Both the position numbers and the translations under genes were made by a program. A stretch of DNA of 64,000 bases, taken from the NCBI RefSeq assembly GCF_001752395.1, contig NZ_MKEK01000001.1, forward strand, positions 1,043,044-1,107,043, given 5' to 3'. Positions 27,377-37,089 of the stretch are shown here, piece by piece. The notes beneath the pieces are model-generated. The model had not been told where the DNA came from. It worked only from the letters and a program-made list of their open reading frames with translations, and ran no database searches. This DNA comes from Rheinheimera salexigens. Its GTDB lineage: Bacteria; Pseudomonadota; Gammaproteobacteria; Enterobacterales; Alteromonadaceae. The first letter of the stretch is position 1; every line of letters starts with the position of its first letter.

Positions 27377-27895
27377 TTATAATTCTTCAATAGTCTGGTG
27401 TTGATTGGTATAGACACAAATATCACCAGCGATAGTTAGACTTTTTTCGACAATTTCACGTGCCGTTAATTGGGTGTTCTGTAATAAAGCAGTGGCTGCA
27501 GACTGGGCAAAAGGGCCACCGCTGCCAATAGCGATCAAATCATTCTCAGGCTGGATTACATCGCCATTTCCGGTAATGATTAACGAGGTGTTGGCATCAG
27601 CAACCGCAAGCAACGCCTCTAATTTACGCAGCATGCGATCGGTGCGCCAATCTTTGGCTAATTCAACGGCAGCGCGCATTAAGTGGCCTTGATGGACTTC
27701 AAGCTTGGCTTCAAAGCGTTCAAATAAAGTAAAAGCATCCGCTGTGCCGCCGGCAAAGCCAGCGATAACTTTATCGTGATACAGTCGGCGCACTTTACGT
27801 GCGTTGCCTTTCATAACGGTATTGCCAAGTGAAACTTGGCCATCACCGCCGATGGCAACATGGCCATCGCGGCGAACTGAAACAATAGTGGTCAT
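27377..27895 (-). CDS. hslV: HslV peptidase subunit of the HslVU protease
   Basis: Proteasome-like threonine peptidase; after removal of Met1 the catalytic T2 is exposed ([19 protein letters not shown]). The [31 protein letters not shown] block is characteristic and the 172-residue length is standard. It is the first gene of hslVU-DUF971 and follows the SPOR protein gene at 61 bases, so it could be read from either promoter. Confidence 0.98.
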   Translation of the reverse strand: MTTIVSVRRDGHVAIGGDGQVSLGNTVMKGNARKVRRLYHDKVIAGFAGGTADAFTLFERFEAKLEVHQGHLMRAAVELAKDWRTDRMLRKLEALLAVADANTSLIITGNGDVIQPENDLIAIGSGGPFAQSAATALLQNTQLTAREIVEKSLTIAGDICVYTNQHQTIEEL

Positions 27896-27956
27896 ATAAT
27901 GTAAACCCTGTGGCGTGATTAGCTTAGAGTTTAAATGAGGTTGCTATAGCCTGTTT

Positions 27957-28547
27957 TCAAGACCAGTTCCAAATCTGGCAGGTATTAATATTCTGTTGAC
28001 GTAAACGGTTACGATCTGCCGTTGCTTGCCGTTTCGATTCATAAGGCCCTAAGACCACTCGATACCAAATACCATTACTGCCTTCAGAGCGGCGCACTGC
28101 TGCGGTAAAACCAGAAAAAGCAATTTTAGCTTTCATGGTTTCGGCCTGATTTTGTTGCCTAAAAGAACCACACTGCATTTGATAAGGGCCAGCGGCTGCT
28201 TGTTCTGTAACGTCGACCTTAACTTCTTTATTTTCTAACTCTTTAATATATTGATACGGTTCAGAAGTCGGCTTTTCTGGCAGAGGATCACCTTTTGGCA
28301 CTACTTTAGAAGCAGTTTTCGGTGCGGTGACAGCAGACTTTGCCGGAATAGGCGTTACTTCTACTGCAGGCTGTTGATTTAAATACCATAAAAAATAACC
28401 AAAACCACAGACAATGAATATCGCCAATACGACTACTAGCCAAGGTATAGGGGTTGTTGCCGGTTTAGCTTTGCCGCGCTTAGTCGGTTTACGTTGACTG
28501 GCTTTTGGTTTGGCTCGGTTGGTTTTTACATAGTCTTTATGTGCCAT
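27957..28547 (-). CDS. FtsN-like SPOR domain protein
   Basis: Bitopic inner membrane protein: a very basic cytoplasmic N-terminus (about 1-32, lysine/arginine-rich), one membrane span (IPWLVVVLAIFIVCGFGYFLWYL, about 34-56), a proline-rich periplasmic linker, and a C-terminal SPOR domain (about 122-194: YQMQCGSFRQQNQAETMKAKI and WYRVVLGPYESKRQATADRNRL). SPOR domains bind denuded peptidoglycan at the division septum. Between priA and hslV, the same place as ftsN in many gammaproteobacteria, so it is probably FtsN. At 196 residues it is shorter than E. coli FtsN (319). Confidence 0.88.
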   Translation of the reverse strand: MAHKDYVKTNRAKPKASQRKPTKRGKAKPATTPIPWLVVVLAIFIVCGFGYFLWYLNQQPAVEVTPIPAKSAVTAPKTASKVVPKGDPLPEKPTSEPYQYIKELENKEVKVDVTEQAAAGPYQMQCGSFRQQNQAETMKAKIAFSGFTAAVRRSEGSNGIWYRVVLGPYESKRQATADRNRLRQQNINTCQIWNWS

Positions 28548-28631
28548 GAATGATTGCAGTACCTCTTTATTATAATCGGGCTATTCTACTAGGTTAATAT
28601 GAAAAAGACAGGGTGCAGCTTGCAACTTTAC

Positions 28632-30806
28632 TTAGCTAAGATCAATTGGGTCGACATCTAATTGCCATTTCACTTTACGGGTTAACGGCCACGACAATAA
28701 TTGAGCTAATAAAGTATCTAATGCGTTATGTAATACCGTCCGATTTATGCTGTACAACTGCAGTTGCCAACGATATTTACCGGCTCTACGCTCTAAAGGC
28801 GAGGGGATAGGTCCTAATAATTGCAACTGCGGCATGTTATGGACTAAATCTGCTAACTGAGTCAGCCATTGTTGGCAATGGTTAGTATCGTGTGCTTCAG
28901 CCCTAAACAGCGCTAAATATTGATACGGCGGTAATTGGGTATGTTTACGTTCAAGTAAAGCTGAACGGGCAAAGGCGGCATAGCCATTTTGAATGATATC
29001 TTGCAATAAGCTGTGCTCAGGATACTGGGTTTGCAATAAAACTGTACCTTGGCTACCACCTCGACCCGCTCGGCCTGCCACTTGTGTTAGCAGCTGAGCA
29101 AGCTGCTCTGGGGCACGAAAATCACTGCTATATAAGGCACCGTCGACATCCACGATAACCACTAAACTCACATTAGGGAAATGGTGGCCTTTAGCCAACA
29201 TTTGGGTGCCAACAATTAAGCGGGCACCTGGGCTATGGATATCATCTAAGGCACTGTGTAAGGCGCCTTTGCGCCGAGTGCTATCCCGATCCAGCCGTGT
29301 AATGGCCGTATCCGGAAATAATGTTTGTAAGTTTTGCTCTAATTGTTCGGTGCCTTGGCCTAACGGTATCAGTTGAGTGCTGCCACAATCGCCACATTGT
29401 CTTGGTATGGCTTTGCTGGCACCACAATGATGACAAATAAGCTGGCGGCTTTGTTTGTGATAGGTAGTAAAAGCACTACAGCGATGACATTCTGTTAACC
29501 AGCCGCATTCTTGACAGCTAAGCGCTGGCGCAAAGCCGCGCCGATTAAGGAACAGCATTACTTGTTGGCCTAGACTTAATTGCTTACGAATATGCGCTAA
29601 GCTGATATCGGCTAAACCAAACTGCAACACTTGTTGTTTTAAATCGACTAATTTAAATTGCGGTAACTTATGGCCTGTTGCTCTGTCGGGCAAATCAAGA
29701 TGAATAAAGCGCTGGCTGTCTGCGTTATATAAGCTTTCTAAGCTAGGTGTGGCTGAGCCTAATACGATAGGGCAGTGCTCTAACGCTGCGCGTTTAATGG
29801 CTAAGTCACGGGCATGATAGCTAAAACCATCTTGCTGTTTTAAAGATTGGTCATGTTCTTCATCAATGATGATTAAGCCTAATTTCATAAACGGTAAAAA
29901 CAATGCCGAACGGGTACCAATAATGATGGCGGCTGCACCCGTTGCTGCTTGTTGCCAACAATGCAGCCGTTCACTGTCGGTTAAAGCCGAATGCCAACAT
30001 AAAATGGGTAAATCAAATCGGGCTTGAAACCGGGCTAAGGTTTGTGGGGTTAAGCCAATTTCAGGCACTATCACTAACACTTGCTGTTGTGTCATTAGCA
30101 GTCCAGCAATGCATTGCAAATACACTTCTGTTTTACCCGAGCCCGTTACACCTTCAATTAAAAAGCGCTCAAAACGGCCCTTGGCTTGATTAATAGCAGT
30201 GACGGCCAGTGCTTGATTAGGGGTTAGCTGTAAACCCTTGGCTAAGCTGTCAGGCGCAGCAAAGGGCACTGGCGGCACGGGGTAGGCTGCAACCAGTTCT
30301 TTTTTTAGCAGTTGATTTAAAATAGCCCGACTAAATTGTTGTAATAGCATAGATTCGGTTAAATCTGATTGCTGTAATGCTTGCCATAAGGCATGTTGTT
30401 GTTTGGCTCGGCGCAATACACTGCTTTCCAGTATTTTGCCTGCTGGAGTTAATCGATAAGCTAACGGTTGATAATCGGCTAAGTTGCGGCCTTCACGTAA
30501 TAATGCCGGCAACGCGCTGATCAGCACTTCGCCTAAAGGATAATGATAATATTCTGCAGCAAAGCTTAATAGATTACGCAGTAACGGTGGCAAAACCGGT
30601 TGTTGATCAATAACATTAATAACAGTTTTAAGTTTGTTAATAGCAAAGCTGTTATCGGGTGCGACTTGCCAGACAATACCCACCAGCTGTCTAGAGCCAA
30701 AAGGCACTAGTACTCGACAGCCAACAGCGGGCACTAAATGCTTAGCAACAAGGTAGTCAAAATGCTGTCTTAGCGGTACTGGTAGGGCAACCCGAATTAC
30801 AATCAC
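28632..30806 (-). CDS. priA: Primosomal helicase PriA
   Basis: 3'-5' DNA helicase that restarts stalled replication forks. The GTG at 30806 is the preferred start (IVIRVALPVPLRQHFDYL, GAGA 8 bases upstream), giving 724 residues, near the usual 730; a longer frame from 30884 adds 26 unlike residues. Features: N-terminal 3'-DNA-binding domain, Walker A GVTGSGKTEVYLQ (about 205), DEEH box, helicase motif LGSATPSLES, eight zinc-ligand cysteines in four CxxC pairs (CQECGWLTECHRC; CHHCGA; CGDCGS), and TQMLAKGHHFPNV, QVAGRAGRG. Divergent from rpmE, as in E. coli. Confidence 0.97.
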   Translation of the reverse strand: MIVIRVALPVPLRQHFDYLVAKHLVPAVGCRVLVPFGSRQLVGIVWQVAPDNSFAINKLKTVINVIDQQPVLPPLLRNLLSFAAEYYHYPLGEVLISALPALLREGRNLADYQPLAYRLTPAGKILESSVLRRAKQQHALWQALQQSDLTESMLLQQFSRAILNQLLKKELVAAYPVPPVPFAAPDSLAKGLQLTPNQALAVTAINQAKGRFERFLIEGVTGSGKTEVYLQCIAGLLMTQQQVLVIVPEIGLTPQTLARFQARFDLPILCWHSALTDSERLHCWQQAATGAAAIIIGTRSALFLPFMKLGLIIIDEEHDQSLKQQDGFSYHARDLAIKRAALEHCPIVLGSATPSLESLYNADSQRFIHLDLPDRATGHKLPQFKLVDLKQQVLQFGLADISLAHIRKQLSLGQQVMLFLNRRGFAPALSCQECGWLTECHRCSAFTTYHKQSRQLICHHCGASKAIPRQCGDCGSTQLIPLGQGTEQLEQNLQTLFPDTAITRLDRDSTRRKGALHSALDDIHSPGARLIVGTQMLAKGHHFPNVSLVVIVDVDGALYSSDFRAPEQLAQLLTQVAGRAGRGGSQGTVLLQTQYPEHSLLQDIIQNGYAAFARSALLERKHTQLPPYQYLALFRAEAHDTNHCQQWLTQLADLVHNMPQLQLLGPIPSPLERRAGKYRWQLQLYSINRTVLHNALDTLLAQLLSWPLTRKVKWQLDVDPIDLS

Positions 30807-31016
30807 AACAGTTCTCAAATTAATACAGAGCCGACAAGTGTAAGGACAGTGCTTATAAATGCCAAGTAAAACAAAAAATAGCATTTTATCTTTACAAGTT
30901 ATTGCAACTCTATGGGTGATGTATTAAGCTACGCGCCCTAATTTAACTGAAATTACGTATGGTGTCTGGCAACTGATTTGACCGGATAGCGATGCGGCCT
31001 AACGAGGTAACCCCCA

Positions 31017-31229
31017 ATGAAATCAGGTATTCATCCAGAATATAAAGAAATTACTGCAACTTGTACTTGTGGTAATGCTTTCAAAACAAAATCAGCACTG
31101 TGCAAAGACATTCACTTAGACGTATGTTCTGCATGTCACCCGTTTTACACTGGTAAGCAAAAAGTGTTAGATGTTGGCGGCCGCGTTGATCGCTTCAAAA
31201 AGCGTTTCTCTGTATTGGGCAACCGTTAA
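31017..31229 (+). CDS. rpmE: 50S ribosomal protein L31 (zinc-binding form)
   Basis: 70-residue ribosomal protein. Cysteines C16 and C18 (TCTCGN) and C37 and C40 (VCSACHP) give the zinc-binding type, which can be replaced by a zinc-free paralogue under zinc limitation. Ends with [10 protein letters not shown] as usual. A ribosome site GAGG lies about 11 bases upstream. Single gene between divergent priA and a terminator. Confidence 0.98.
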   Translation: MKSGIHPEYKEITATCTCGNAFKTKSALCKDIHLDVCSACHPFYTGKQKVLDVGGRVDRFKKRFSVLGNR

Positions 31230-31245
31230 TAGGTTTCCAAGCAGT

Positions 31246-31273
31246 AAAAAAAGCACCTTAGGGTGCTTTTTTT
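31246..31273. terminator. Terminator of rpmE
   Basis: AAAAAAAGCACC, loop TTAG, GGTGCTTTTTTT: a stem with flanking A and T runs, 17 bases after the rpmE stop. Confidence 0.92.
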
Positions 31274-31527
31274 GTCACTAAAAATCCTCAGTAACGATTT
31301 TAAATAGCCGCTATAAATGGAAAAAATACAAATTCCTAGTAAAAATTGTTATAACTGGACTGATTTACGACTAAAGTTGTATTGTTACAGCATGGTATTT
31401 ACGCTGGTACGATCAGAAAGAATCTAGTTCTCATCTGCGCCAGCCCTCATTACACTATGCAACTTTTACGTAAAACAATAACAAAACAGCCTTTACGTTA
31501 TCTCACTTCAACTAGCAGGATATAAAG
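31274..31527. other. Gap between rpmE terminator and the malic enzyme gene
   Basis: About 250 bases with no gene seen. It must contain the malic enzyme promoter, but no hexamer pair stands out. The stretch TTTTACGTAAAA (31457-31468) is a perfect 12-base palindrome about 60 bases before the start. AGCAGGA precedes the ATG. Confidence 0.5.
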
Positions 31528-32769
31528 ATGTCAGACTTCACAGAACAAGCGTTACGCTATCATGCCGAACCTAGACCAGGCAAAATAGGCATCGAGATTA
31601 CTAAGCCCGCTGAAACAGTGACAGATTTAGCGCTCGCTTATAGTCCTGGCGTAGCCGCCCCTGTGCGTGAGATCGCAAAAGATGCCGATAATGTGTATAA
31701 ATACACGGCCAAGGGCAATTTAGTGGCCGTTATTACTAATGGCACAGCGATTTTAGGTTTAGGTAATTTAGGCCCTATGGCTTCTAAACCGGTTATGGAA
31801 GGTAAGTCATTATTATTTAAGCGCTTTGCTAATATCGATTCTATTGATATCGAAGTCACTCACCGCACGACAGAAGAGTTTATTAATACTGTTGCCAATA
31901 TTGCCGATACCTTTGGCGGTATTAACTTAGAAGATATTAAAGCGCCAGAATGTTTTGAAATTGAAAAAGAGTTGATTAAGCGCTGTAATATTCCGGTGTT
32001 TCATGATGATCAACACGGTACTGCTATTGTAACTGCTGCCGGTTTATTGAATGCGTTAGAAATTCAAGGTAAAGATATTAGTACTGCAACCATTGTTTGT
32101 ATGGGCGCAGGAGCGGCAGCCATCGCTTGTATGGAGTTGCTAATAAAATGTGGTGCGCAGCGCGAATATATTTATATGTTAGACACTAAAGGTGTTATTC
32201 ACACTCGTCGTGAAGATTTAAACAAGTATAAAACCTTATTTGCTAATAATACCGATAAACGCACTTTGCTTGATGCTATTGAAGATGCTGATGTTTTTGT
32301 AGGTGTGTCTGGCCCTAATGTCTTATCAGCGGAAGCCTTATCGTTAATGGCGGCGAATCCAGTGGTGTTTGCTTGCTCGAACCCGGATCCGGAGATTGAA
32401 CCTGAATTAGCGCATGCCACAAGAGATGATTTGATAATGGCGACAGGTCGCTCTGATTACCCGAATCAAGTTAATAATGTGCTGTGTTTCCCGTTTATTT
32501 TCCGCGGTGCTTTAGATGTTCGAGCCAGTGAAATAAATGCTGAAATGAAGATTGCTGCGGTAGAGGCTATTCGCCAAATAGCTAAAGAGTCTGTACCTGA
32601 CGCGGTATTAAAAGCCTCTAACGTAGATAAATTAGAGTTTGGTAAAACCTATATTATACCAAAACCAATGGATCCGCGGTTATTATCACGAGTTGCTAAA
32701 GCGGTTGCTCAAGCGGCTATTGATTCTGGTGTGGCACGTTTGCCTATGCCAGAGCAATACATGGAATAA
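31528..32769 (+). CDS. Short-form malic enzyme (oxaloacetate-decarboxylating malate dehydrogenase)
   Basis: Oxidatively decarboxylates malate to pyruvate and CO2 with reduction of NAD(P)+. The N-terminal malic domain shows DLALAYSPGVAAPV, NGTAILGLGNLGP and KRFANIDSIDIEV; the NAD(P)-binding domain has FHDDQHGTAIV and CMGAGAAAIACMELL. The 413-residue length shows that the C-terminal phosphotransacetylase-like domain of MaeB is absent; this short form is common in Alteromonadales and Vibrionaceae. Cofactor preference is not readable with certainty (the residues after the GxGxxA motif are MLDTKG, with an acidic residue at the strand end). Single gene with its own terminator. Confidence 0.93.
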   Translation: MSDFTEQALRYHAEPRPGKIGIEITKPAETVTDLALAYSPGVAAPVREIAKDADNVYKYTAKGNLVAVITNGTAILGLGNLGPMASKPVMEGKSLLFKRFANIDSIDIEVTHRTTEEFINTVANIADTFGGINLEDIKAPECFEIEKELIKRCNIPVFHDDQHGTAIVTAAGLLNALEIQGKDISTATIVCMGAGAAAIACMELLIKCGAQREYIYMLDTKGVIHTRREDLNKYKTLFANNTDKRTLLDAIEDADVFVGVSGPNVLSAEALSLMAANPVVFACSNPDPEIEPELAHATRDDLIMATGRSDYPNQVNNVLCFPFIFRGALDVRASEINAEMKIAAVEAIRQIAKESVPDAVLKASNVDKLEFGKTYIIPKPMDPRLLSRVAKAVAQAAIDSGVARLPMPEQYME

Positions 32770-32803
32770 AGCGTTAAATACAGTTAATACCATACTGATA
32801 CTT

Positions 32804-32839
32804 AATAGGCTACTCGCATAACGAGTAGCCTATTTTTTT
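32804..32839 (+). terminator. Terminator between the malic enzyme gene and metJ
   Basis: Perfect 13-base arms AATAGGCTACTCG and CGAGTAGCCTATT around a 5-base loop, then a T run to 32839 on the plus strand. The gene pair is convergent; the minus-strand side has a weaker T-tract. Confidence 0.92.
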
Positions 32840-32844
32840 AGCTG

Positions 32845-33180
32845 TTATTCTTCGTCAGCATCGGCTTCAATAATAACCGGAATGCTTTTACCCAAACTGG
32901 TTAAAATATCACGCACTTCTTGCGGAATTTGATGTGGGTTATCTTTACGTAAATCATCATCTGCAGGCAGCGGTTGCCCTGTAAAAGCATGCAAAAATGC
33001 CTCACACAACAATTCACTATTTGTCGCATGTCGCAAGTTATTAACTTGGCGGCGTGTACGCTCGTCGGTTAATACTTTTAATACGTTAAGCGGAATTGAT
33101 ACGGTAATTTTTTTAACCAGTTCTGATTTCTTACCGTGTTCCGCGTAAGGGTGAATATATTCACCATTCCACTTAGCCAT
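32845..33180 (-). CDS. metJ: Methionine repressor MetJ
   Basis: Ribbon-helix-helix repressor that binds Met boxes with S-adenosylmethionine as corepressor. [50 protein letters not shown] contains the DNA-contacting strand (KKITVSIP) and the helices. 111 residues; E. coli MetJ has 105, the difference being an acidic C-terminal tail (EADADEE). Divergent from metB across a region with two Met-box arrays, so it likely represses itself and the metB operon. AAGG precedes the ATG. Confidence 0.97.
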   Translation of the reverse strand: MAKWNGEYIHPYAEHGKKSELVKKITVSIPLNVLKVLTDERTRRQVNNLRHATNSELLCEAFLHAFTGQPLPADDDLRKDNPHQIPQEVRDILTSLGKSIPVIIEADADEE

Positions 33181-33308
33181 AAGGGTACCTTGTGTGAGTT
33201 TTGTGATGGTTGTTATGTTCGTTATTATAATTTTATTGCGCTAGCAAGTGGCGAAATTCTATCGTGTTATGGCGAGTAGTCAAATACTGCAGCATAAATA
33301 ATCAGTTT

Positions 33309-33332
33309 AGACGTCTAAATGTTTTGACATCT
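33309..33332. promoter_or_regulatory. Met boxes, first array (metJ side)
   Basis: Three adjacent 8-base units: AGACGTCT (perfect consensus), AAATGTTT (poor) and TGACATCT (5-6 of 8). MetJ dimers bind such tandem 8-mers cooperatively. Located about 130 bases from the metJ start. Confidence 0.85.
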
Positions 33333-33354
33333 ACAATCTTTTAGCTATAGTTAT

Positions 33355-33378
33355 AGACGTCTAAACATCTAAAAGGTT
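33355..33378. promoter_or_regulatory. Met boxes, second array (metB side)
   Basis: AGACGTCT (perfect), AAACATCT and AAAAGGTT lie back to back and end 5 bases before the metB ATG, overlapping its ribosome binding region. MetJ bound here would block initiation of the metB operon. Confidence 0.85.
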
Positions 33379-33383
33379 TCGTA

Positions 33384-34622
33384 ATGTCTAAGCGTCATAT
33401 AGCCACCGCAGCAGCCAGAGCAGGGATAGCCAAAGATCCTGCCTATGCAGCCGTTACGCCACCCCTATATTTGAGCTCTACTTATGAGTTAACCGCATTT
33501 CAACAACCCGGTGCTTATGATTATTCACGTACCGGCAATCCTACCCGAGATTTATTAGCAGAAGCGCTAATTGAGCTAGAGGAAGGGGCTGCTGCAATTG
33601 TAACTAATACAGGCATGTCAGCTTGTGTATTAGTGCTACAACTACTGACAGCAAACGATACTTTAGTTATTCCGCACGATTGTTACGGCGGCAGTTATCG
33701 ATTATTTATCAATTTATCCCAGAAAAAGCAGGCGTTTAAACTGGTTATTGTTAATTTTCAACAATCAGACTGGTCGGAGCAAGTTCGCTTGGCTAAGCCG
33801 GCACTAATTTGGCTAGAAACACCGTCTAATCCGTTATTGCAGATCACCGATATTCAGGCTGTATGTCAGTTAGCGCAAACGTTGGCTGCAAAAGTGGTGG
33901 TTGATAACACATTTTTATCGCCTATTTTGCAACAGCCGTTGTTGCTGGGTGCCGACATTGTACTGCACTCGACGACCAAATATCTAAATGGTCATAGTGA
34001 TGTGGTGGGTGGCGCAGTGATTTGTGCGGATGAGCAAGTTGGTACCGAGCTAGCATGGTGGGCAAATTGTCTGGGTTTAACGGCTGGCGCGTTTGATAGT
34101 TATATGGCATTACGTGGTATCCGGACTTTAAAACCGCGGCTGCAATTACAACAACAAAACGCAGCCAAAATAGTGGCGTTTTTAGTACAGCAACCGCTAG
34201 TGGCTAAAGTGTATTACCCCGGCTTAGTTGATCATCCTGGTCATGGTATTGCTTGTCGTCAGCAGCAAGGTTTTGGTGCGATGTGCAGTTTTGAGCTTGC
34301 TGCAGAGGTAAGTTCATTAAGCCACTTTTTTGCCGCATTAGATATTTTCACTTTGGCACAGTCTTTAGGCGGCGTGGAAAGCTTAATTTGTCACCCAGGT
34401 ACCATGACCCATGCTTCTATGGATGCGACAGCACAGGCAGCAGCGGGGCTAACCCCAACTTTAATTCGCTTATCAGTGGGCATTGAGCAAGATAGTGATC
34501 TTATTGCTGATTTAGAGCAAGGTTTTGCTGCGGTTGCCAAACTTAATGGCTTAGCAACGACACAGGCTGCGCAAAATAATGAATCCTTAACATTAAACCC
34601 AGCGTTAAACGTATTATGGTGA
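33384..34622 (+). CDS. metB: Cystathionine gamma-synthase (MetB)
   Basis: PLP enzyme joining O-succinylhomoserine and cysteine to cystathionine in methionine synthesis. Typical stretches: TPPLYLSSTYEL, YDYSRTGNPTRDLL, DNTFLSPILQQPL, and the PLP lysine in LHSTTKYLNGHSDVVGG (about residue 207). The 412-residue product has a ~25-residue C-terminal extension relative to the usual 386. First gene of a metB-metL-metF run, 6 bases before the next gene, under tandem Met boxes. O-acetylhomoserine use or gamma-lyase activity cannot be excluded from sequence, but the operon favours MetB. Confidence 0.94.
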   Translation: MSKRHIATAAARAGIAKDPAYAAVTPPLYLSSTYELTAFQQPGAYDYSRTGNPTRDLLAEALIELEEGAAAIVTNTGMSACVLVLQLLTANDTLVIPHDCYGGSYRLFINLSQKKQAFKLVIVNFQQSDWSEQVRLAKPALIWLETPSNPLLQITDIQAVCQLAQTLAAKVVVDNTFLSPILQQPLLLGADIVLHSTTKYLNGHSDVVGGAVICADEQVGTELAWWANCLGLTAGAFDSYMALRGIRTLKPRLQLQQQNAAKIVAFLVQQPLVAKVYYPGLVDHPGHGIACRQQQGFGAMCSFELAAEVSSLSHFFAALDIFTLAQSLGGVESLICHPGTMTHASMDATAQAAAGLTPTLIRLSVGIEQDSDLIADLEQGFAAVAKLNGLATTQAAQNNESLTLNPALNVLW

Positions 34623-34628
34623 TAAATA

Positions 34629-35999
34629 ATGACAAATGTAAATAAACTCGCCGCTGTTGACGTGCTTGATAATACGCGGAAAAACTCAGTAGCCAACCGA
34701 GCACAAGTGCATAAGTTTGGTGGCAGTAGTTTAGCCAATGTTTCACGTTTTAAGGCTGTGGCAGACTTAGTGCTGCAACAAAGCGTTACTGAACCTGTTT
34801 GGTTAGTGGTATCGGCACCAGCTGATACTACTGATGATTTGTTAGCAATTATTGATTTACAAAGTGACGCTGAACGATTAACTACCATTTTGGCATTACA
34901 ACAAAAGTTAACGCGGTTAATTGTGGGTTGTTTACCTACCGAGCGGGCTAAGATAGTTATTAGTCAAGTTAAAGCTTGGCTGCAACAGATCCCCGCGCTG
35001 CTTGTGCCCAGCGCGCTAGGCCAAACACAAATTAATGATGTGCTAGCGATAGGTGAAAACGTATCCGCTTTATTGCTGAGTCAATTATTACAGCATCGCG
35101 GTGTGGCTGCTATCGCATTGGATGGTCGTGATTTCTTATATTTTGAGCAACATCAGTTAGCGCTTAAAACCAGTCAGCAACAATTAGAGCTGCTGATAAA
35201 GCCTAAGACAATTCATGTCGTCACAGGCTATATCGCTAAAGATACGGCCGGAAATACCTTAACACTGGGACGTAATGGCAGTGATTATAGTGCCAGTTTA
35301 TTAGGCGCTTTGATTAATGCTGCCAGCATTACCATTTGGACCGATGTACCGGCTATTTATAGTGCTGATCCCCGGCAAGTAGCTGTGGCTCAGCCGTATA
35401 CAGAAGTTAATTGGCAGCAAGCCCGTTTATTAGCCCAATTAGGTAACCCAGTATTACATCCACGTACCTTGTATCCGCTGTTACACACAGAGGCCAGCCT
35501 AATCGTCCGCAGTAGTTTTGCTAGCGAACAATTAGGTTGCGCAGTACTTAAGAACGCCAGCAACCAAAATTTTATCACCACGTTAAAGCACGCACAGTTA
35601 ATTAGCTTACCGATTACCGCCGATATTGGCCTAGAAACGGTAGCACAGCAATTACAACTGCCCTTGGTTAAATTTTCACAATCGGCGGATAGCCAACGCT
35701 GGTTAGTGTCTGCCAGTGCAACACAGCAACTACTCGATTATTTGTCTGCAAAAAATATTAAAGCAATTACTGATACCGAAATTTATTACGTTGTCGCTTG
35801 GCTGAAAGCTAAGCCAAGTAGTGCCTCGCAGCATGCTGAGAAGCAACTTAAACAACATCAAATAATGCATAGGTCTGAAAATACCCAGCAAATTATTTGG
35901 TTATTAGCGAAAGCTCTATCTAGTGAAGCATTAAATACATTGCACCAGATATTGATCCCAGCAGCCATTGAAGACAACGTCCAGCAGCAAAATGGCTAA
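34629..35999 (+). CDS. MetL-like aspartate kinase lacking the homoserine dehydrogenase domain
   Basis: Phosphorylates aspartate, the first step toward methionine, threonine and lysine. The kinase domain (about 25-290) has VHKFGGSSLANVSRF, VVSAPADTT, TLGRNGSDYSASLLGAL and IWTDVPAIYSADPR. A regulatory ACT-like region follows (about 310-450). It resembles E. coli MetL (metBL operon), which continues for another ~350 residues as homoserine dehydrogenase; here the frame stops at the interdomain linker (LHQILIPAAIEDNVQQQNG). The next gene starts 99 bases later and no dehydrogenase remnant is seen. So it is either a naturally monofunctional kinase or a clean domain loss. Methionine-repressed through MetJ by context. 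Confidence 0.9.
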   Translation: MTNVNKLAAVDVLDNTRKNSVANRAQVHKFGGSSLANVSRFKAVADLVLQQSVTEPVWLVVSAPADTTDDLLAIIDLQSDAERLTTILALQQKLTRLIVGCLPTERAKIVISQVKAWLQQIPALLVPSALGQTQINDVLAIGENVSALLLSQLLQHRGVAAIALDGRDFLYFEQHQLALKTSQQQLELLIKPKTIHVVTGYIAKDTAGNTLTLGRNGSDYSASLLGALINAASITIWTDVPAIYSADPRQVAVAQPYTEVNWQQARLLAQLGNPVLHPRTLYPLLHTEASLIVRSSFASEQLGCAVLKNASNQNFITTLKHAQLISLPITADIGLETVAQQLQLPLVKFSQSADSQRWLVSASATQQLLDYLSAKNIKAITDTEIYYVVAWLKAKPSSASQHAEKQLKQHQIMHRSENTQQIIWLLAKALSSEALNTLHQILIPAAIEDNVQQQNG

Positions 36000-36023
36000 G
36001 CCGGTACAAAAAGTAATAAATAG

Positions 36024-37004
<981 letters not shown>

Positions 37005-37089
37005 GTGACAACAATACTTGGCGCGCTGCACGTTTTACGCTAGTCTAAATCAAAACATAAATTAGGTGTTATGTTGTCAAGGATGAAAC

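Noticed and set aside
28632..30884. Longer N-terminus for PriA from the ATG at 30884
   Set aside because: The additional 26 residues are unlike the family, and the GTG at 30806 has a ribosome site and the standard N-terminus.
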